Part shown: positions 61,435-64,000 of the stretch, piece by piece
Layout: every line of letters begins with the position of its first letter
Numbering within the stretch: position 1 is the first letter of the stretch
Origin: Rossellomorea sp. SC111
GTDB lineage: Bacteria; Bacillota; Bacilli; Bacillales; Bacillaceae_B
Length of the DNA stretch: 64,000 bases
Assembly (NCBI RefSeq): GCF_024733565.1
Contig: NZ_JANIOC010000003.1
Span: forward strand, 124,001 to 188,000
Direction: 5' to 3'
Program-made: the position numbers and the translations under genes
Notes under the pieces: model-generated
The model's input: the letters and a program-made list of their open reading frames with translations, nothing else
Database searches by the model: none
Told to the model about the DNA's origin: nothing

Positions 61435-61857
61435 ATGTCGGTCAATGTTTACCTGAATTTCAATGGCAATTGCCGGGCAGCGGCAGAGTATTATGCTGAA
61501 GTATTTGAAACCGAACCACCACAGATCATGACGTTCGCTGAGGCACCACCACATCCTGACTATCCCCTGCCGGAAGAAGCAAAAAATCTGGTCCTACATA
61601 CACGACTCACCATCGATGGCAGTAATGTTATGTTTTCCGATGTTTTTCCCAACATGCCTTTTGTAGAAGGTAACAACATCACCCTTGCCCTGGTAAGCGA
61701 TGATCCTGAAAAATTGACGTCCCGTTTCCACAAGTTGAAAGAAGGCGGTAAGGTGGATATGGAGCTTCAGGAAACATTCTGGAGCAAGCTGTACGGTCAA
61801 GTCACCGATAAATTCGGCATTCAATGGCAATTTAATTACGAAGATCATGAAGGGTAA
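61435..61857 (+). CDS. VOC/PhnB-like family protein (second copy)
   Basis: A 140-residue glyoxalase-fold protein starting MSVNVYLNFNGNCRAAAEYY. It shares the PhnB-like pattern with 19788-20198: LTIDGSNVMFSDV at the substrate pocket and LQETFWSKLYGQVTDKFGIQ at the C-terminus. AGGAG at 61422-61426 selects ATG 61435. Substrate unknown. Converges on the qox operon. Confidence 0.85.
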   Translation: MSVNVYLNFNGNCRAAAEYYAEVFETEPPQIMTFAEAPPHPDYPLPEEAKNLVLHTRLTIDGSNVMFSDVFPNMPFVEGNNITLALVSDDPEKLTSRFHKLKEGGKVDMELQETFWSKLYGQVTDKFGIQWQFNYEDHEG

Positions 61858-61871
61858 CAATACACGAACAT

Positions 61872-61914
61872 AAAAAAAAGAAGCTGTTGAAATGTCCAAC
61901 AGCTTCTTTTTCCA
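61872..61914. terminator. Bidirectional terminator
   Basis: A perfect 14-bp stem AAAAGAAGCTGTTG / CAACAGCTTCTTTT with T-runs on both strands, between the VOC gene (+) and qoxD (-). Confidence 0.92.
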
Positions 61915-61916
61915 TT

Positions 61917-62213
61917 TTAATGCATATTGCTTAGTACCCAGACAGATCCGGCCACGATGACAATCGCGATAAATGCCGCCGACATCATCTTACCTACCTG
62001 CCATTTGCCTTCACCTTCCGTCACGTGCATGAACATGAAGAGCTGGATAGCAGCCTGTATGAATGCCAGGACGAATACGATGGCTACGATCAGTTCATAT
62101 GCCATATTCGTATAAAGTCCAAACCAGACGGCTAAGAACGTCAACGCAATCGATAAGATAAATCCAATGATCTGAGTCCAAGGCAATCCACTATGATTCG
62201 TATGTTGTGACAT
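61917..62213 (-). CDS. qoxD: Cytochrome aa3 quinol oxidase subunit IV
   Basis: A 98-residue membrane protein with three helices. MSQHTNHSGLPWTQIIGFIL and AFIQAAIQLFMFMHVTEGEG match QoxD. The role is assembly or stability of the quinol oxidase. ATG 62213 overlaps the qoxC stop (TAATG). A longer upstream frame is only read-through into qoxC. Last gene of the operon before the bidirectional terminator. Confidence 0.93.
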   Translation of the reverse strand: MSQHTNHSGLPWTQIIGFILSIALTFLAVWFGLYTNMAYELIVAIVFVLAFIQAAIQLFMFMHVTEGEGKWQVGKMMSAAFIAIVIVAGSVWVLSNMH

Positions 62214-62824
62214 TATCCCACCATCCCTAATAAGTACACGCTTGTGAACACGAAGATCCAGACAAAGTCCAGAAAGTGCCAATACAAGCTGGATACAAAT
62301 AGTTTTTTAGCGGTATCAGGATTCAATCCCCGGTTCTTCACCTGGAACATGACGAGAAGAATCCACAGGATACCCACTGATACGTGGAGACCATGCGTCC
62401 CGGTCAGTAAATAGAACGATGACCAGAATGCGTTCGTGCCCATGGCAGCTCCTTCATGAATCAAATGGATGAATTCGGTGATTTCCATGTAAAGGAATCC
62501 GAGTCCAAATAATAATGTGATGATCAGCCAAACCATCATGGATTTGACATTTCTTTTTCGTAATTCATTTATTGATAGACCAGACGTGAAACTACTGATT
62601 AATAGTAAAAGCGTCATGATGATCGTATTCTTCATATCAAACACTTCACTTGGAAGCGGGCCACCCATCGTCCCTGCTTTAAGGGCGAAGAATGTTGCGA
62701 AAATAGTGGCAAACAATGCGATTTCCGCGCCAAGGAAAACCCAGAATCCGAATATGTTCAGCTTACCGATATCGGATTGATATTCAAGCGGCGTGTTTGG
62801 ATCTATATTCGTACTATGTGCCAT
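62213..62824 (-). CDS. qoxC: Cytochrome aa3 quinol oxidase subunit III
   Basis: A 203-residue membrane protein with five helices. FGFWVFLGAEIALFATIFAT and TGTHGLHVSVGILWILLVMF are characteristic of oxidase subunit III, and LYWHFLDFVWIFVFTSVYL closes the chain. GGGAGG upstream selects ATG 62824 rather than an in-frame GTG at 62830. Located two bases after the qoxB stop. Confidence 0.94.
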   Translation of the reverse strand: MAHSTNIDPNTPLEYQSDIGKLNIFGFWVFLGAEIALFATIFATFFALKAGTMGGPLPSEVFDMKNTIIMTLLLLISSFTSGLSINELRKRNVKSMMVWLIITLLFGLGFLYMEITEFIHLIHEGAAMGTNAFWSSFYLLTGTHGLHVSVGILWILLVMFQVKNRGLNPDTAKKLFVSSLYWHFLDFVWIFVFTSVYLLGMVG

Positions 62825-62826
62825 GC

Positions 62827-64000
62827 TCACGCCTCCCTCTTATACGGATTTTCAGTCTTTTCTATTTCTTCCACACTTACATAATAACCTTCATCCTGCT
62901 TGTGTGACATCAATGAACGGAATGCCATGCATCCGAAGATACCGACAAGCGCCATGATCGCCATCCAGAACAGTTCGAACACTAAACCAAATCCTGCAAC
63001 GAAGAACAGCGCGGACATTATGAAAGGTGTTCCGGCATTACTTGGCATGTGGATCGGTTTGTAATCAAAGTTATCAGGAACCATCTTTCTTCCTTCTTGC
63101 TTCATATCATAAAATGCATCATGACTCTTCACTTCAGGAACATGTGCAAAGTTGTAATGAGGCGGGATCGCTGAGCTGGTCGCCCATTCAAGGGTACGTC
63201 CATCCCATGCGTCACCTGTTGTTTCCCTCTTGGCAAAACGGAAGCTGTAGTAGATTCCGTACACGAGAATCATAAATCCGACTCCCATTCCGAAAGCTCC
63301 GACGGAAGAAATCATATTCAATGATGTCCAGCCGTCTTCAGGTCCATACGTGTACACACGTCTTGGCATACCTGCAAATCCTAAAACGAACTGCGGTAAG
63401 AAACAAAGATTGAATCCGATGGAGAAGAACCAGAAAGCCCATCTGCCGATCGGTTCATTCATCTTGTGACCGAACATCTTAGGATACCAGTAAGTAAGTC
63501 CTGCGAAGCAGGCAAATACGACACCGGCAATCAACGTATAGTGGAAGTGAGCAACCAGGAAGTAGTTATTGTGATATTGGAAATCGGCTGCAGCCATTCC
63601 AAGCATAACCCCTGTCACCCCACCGATCAGGAATGTCGGAATAAACGCAACAGACCATAACATCGGGACAGTAAATTCGATTTTACCTTTAAATAACGTA
63701 CCAAGCCAGTTGAATATCTTGATTCCCGTCGGAATGGCAATCGCCATCGTTGAAATCGAGAATACACTGTTCACAGCGGCGCTTCCACCCATTGTAAAGA
63801 AGTGATGGACCCACACAACGAAACTTAATCCAGAAATCGCAACAAGTGAGATAATCATAGATTTATATCCAAATAGTGTTTTTCGTGCAAATGTAGCAAT
63901 GATCTCTGAGAAAATACCGAAAGCCGGCAATATAACGATATATACTTCCGGGTGCCCCCATAGCCAGAATAGGTTTGACCAAAGCATCGGATTACCACCA
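62827..64000 (-). CDS. qoxB: Cytochrome aa3 quinol oxidase subunit I, C-terminal part (cut by window edge)
   Basis: The 3' portion, about 390 codons, of the catalytic oxidase subunit; the 5' end lies beyond the right edge. The [14 protein letters not shown] segment carries the copper ligand His and cross-linked Tyr, [10 protein letters not shown] the two other copper histidines, and [13 protein letters not shown] the heme ligands. The C-terminal region ([14 protein letters not shown]) is of the QoxB type rather than the caa3 cytochrome c oxidase. It pumps protons while reducing oxygen with menaquinol. QoxA would be upstream, outside the window. Confidence 0.95.
   Translation of the reverse strand, partial: GGNPMLWSNLFWLWGHPEVYIVILPAFGIFSEIIATFARKTLFGYKSMIISLVAISGLSFVVWVHHFFTMGGSAAVNSVFSISTMAIAIPTGIKIFNWLGTLFKGKIEFTVPMLWSVAFIPTFLIGGVTGVMLGMAAADFQYHNNYFLVAHFHYTLIAGVVFACFAGLTYWYPKMFGHKMNEPIGRWAFWFFSIGFNLCFLPQFVLGFAGMPRRVYTYGPEDGWTSLNMISSVGAFGMGVGFMILVYGIYYSFRFAKRETTGDAWDGRTLEWATSSAIPPHYNFAHVPEVKSHDAFYDMKQEGRKMVPDNFDYKPIHMPSNAGTPFIMSALFFVAGFGLVFELFWMAIMALVGIFGCMAFRSLMSHKQDEGYYVSVEEIEKTENPYKREA

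Overview
The window comes from a low-to-mid GC, endospore-forming Firmicute of the Bacillaceae. Evidence: three-gene GerA/B/C germinant receptor operon, gamma-type and H-type small acid-soluble spore proteins, a CotF-family coat protein, a YkuD-type L,D-transpeptidase, SigA-type promoters, strong AGGAGG ribosome binding sites, TTG/GTG starts and a Qox quinol oxidase operon. Many genes have clear Bacillus subtilis counterparts (YwqM/YwqN, OhrR/OhrA, CatE, YugJ, YfhF, NprE, DgcK, YkuD, QoxBCD). A marine or soil Bacillus-like genus such as Rossellomorea is a guess. I see no tRNA, rRNA, CRISPR array, prophage or transposase gene.

Layout. 1-5.1 kb: Fur-controlled siderophore-binding lipoprotein, then the germination receptor operon. 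5.1-11.3 kb: oxidoreductase, thioredoxin-like protein, alpha/beta hydrolase, three small genes (two SASPs and an unknown 50-residue protein), alkaline phosphatase and a DDAH-like enzyme. 11.4-19.7 kb: acyl-CoA ligase, DEAD-box helicase, iron alcohol dehydrogenase, a YwqM/YwqN pair and the OhrR/OhrA peroxide pair. 19.8-27.6 kb: a response regulator-histidine kinase-MsrAB-Crp/Fnr operon, an MBL hydrolase, a 30-residue-periodic protein and a Gly/Tyr-rich small protein. 27.6-36.2 kb: luciferase-like oxidoreductase, CatE with a divergent HxlR repressor, a candidate Fur-controlled C-rich small RNA, DUF1540 protein, MFS/MarR pair, YfhF and a secreted neutral protease. 36.3-48.7 kb: diguanylate cyclase, then a seven-gene minus-strand operon for a schizokinen/rhizobactin-type hydroxamate siderophore that ends with its own aspartate kinase. 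48.7-55.7 kb: amino-acid transport, coat protein, L,D-transpeptidase, and a SAM-I-riboswitch operon of homoserine dehydrogenase plus a second aspartate kinase. 55.9-64 kb: DUF2254 protein, two palindromic repeat elements, an orphan HTH-TPR regulator, aspartase, and the 3' part of a qox operon cut by the window edge.

Two threads connect distant genes. The first is iron: Fur boxes precede the uptake lipoprotein, the siderophore operon and the putative small RNA. The siderophore operon converts aspartate semialdehyde to diaminobutyrate, then to diaminopropane, then to a hydroxamate; its terminal aspartokinase would feed that route, while a second aspartokinase is under S-adenosylmethionine control. 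The second is thiol and oxidant stress: OhrR/OhrA, CatE/HxlR, YwqN, a thioredoxin-like protein, and the two-component/MsrAB/Crp operon. That operon is the least familiar module here and the best candidate for an undescribed system, together with the C-rich Fur-linked RNA.
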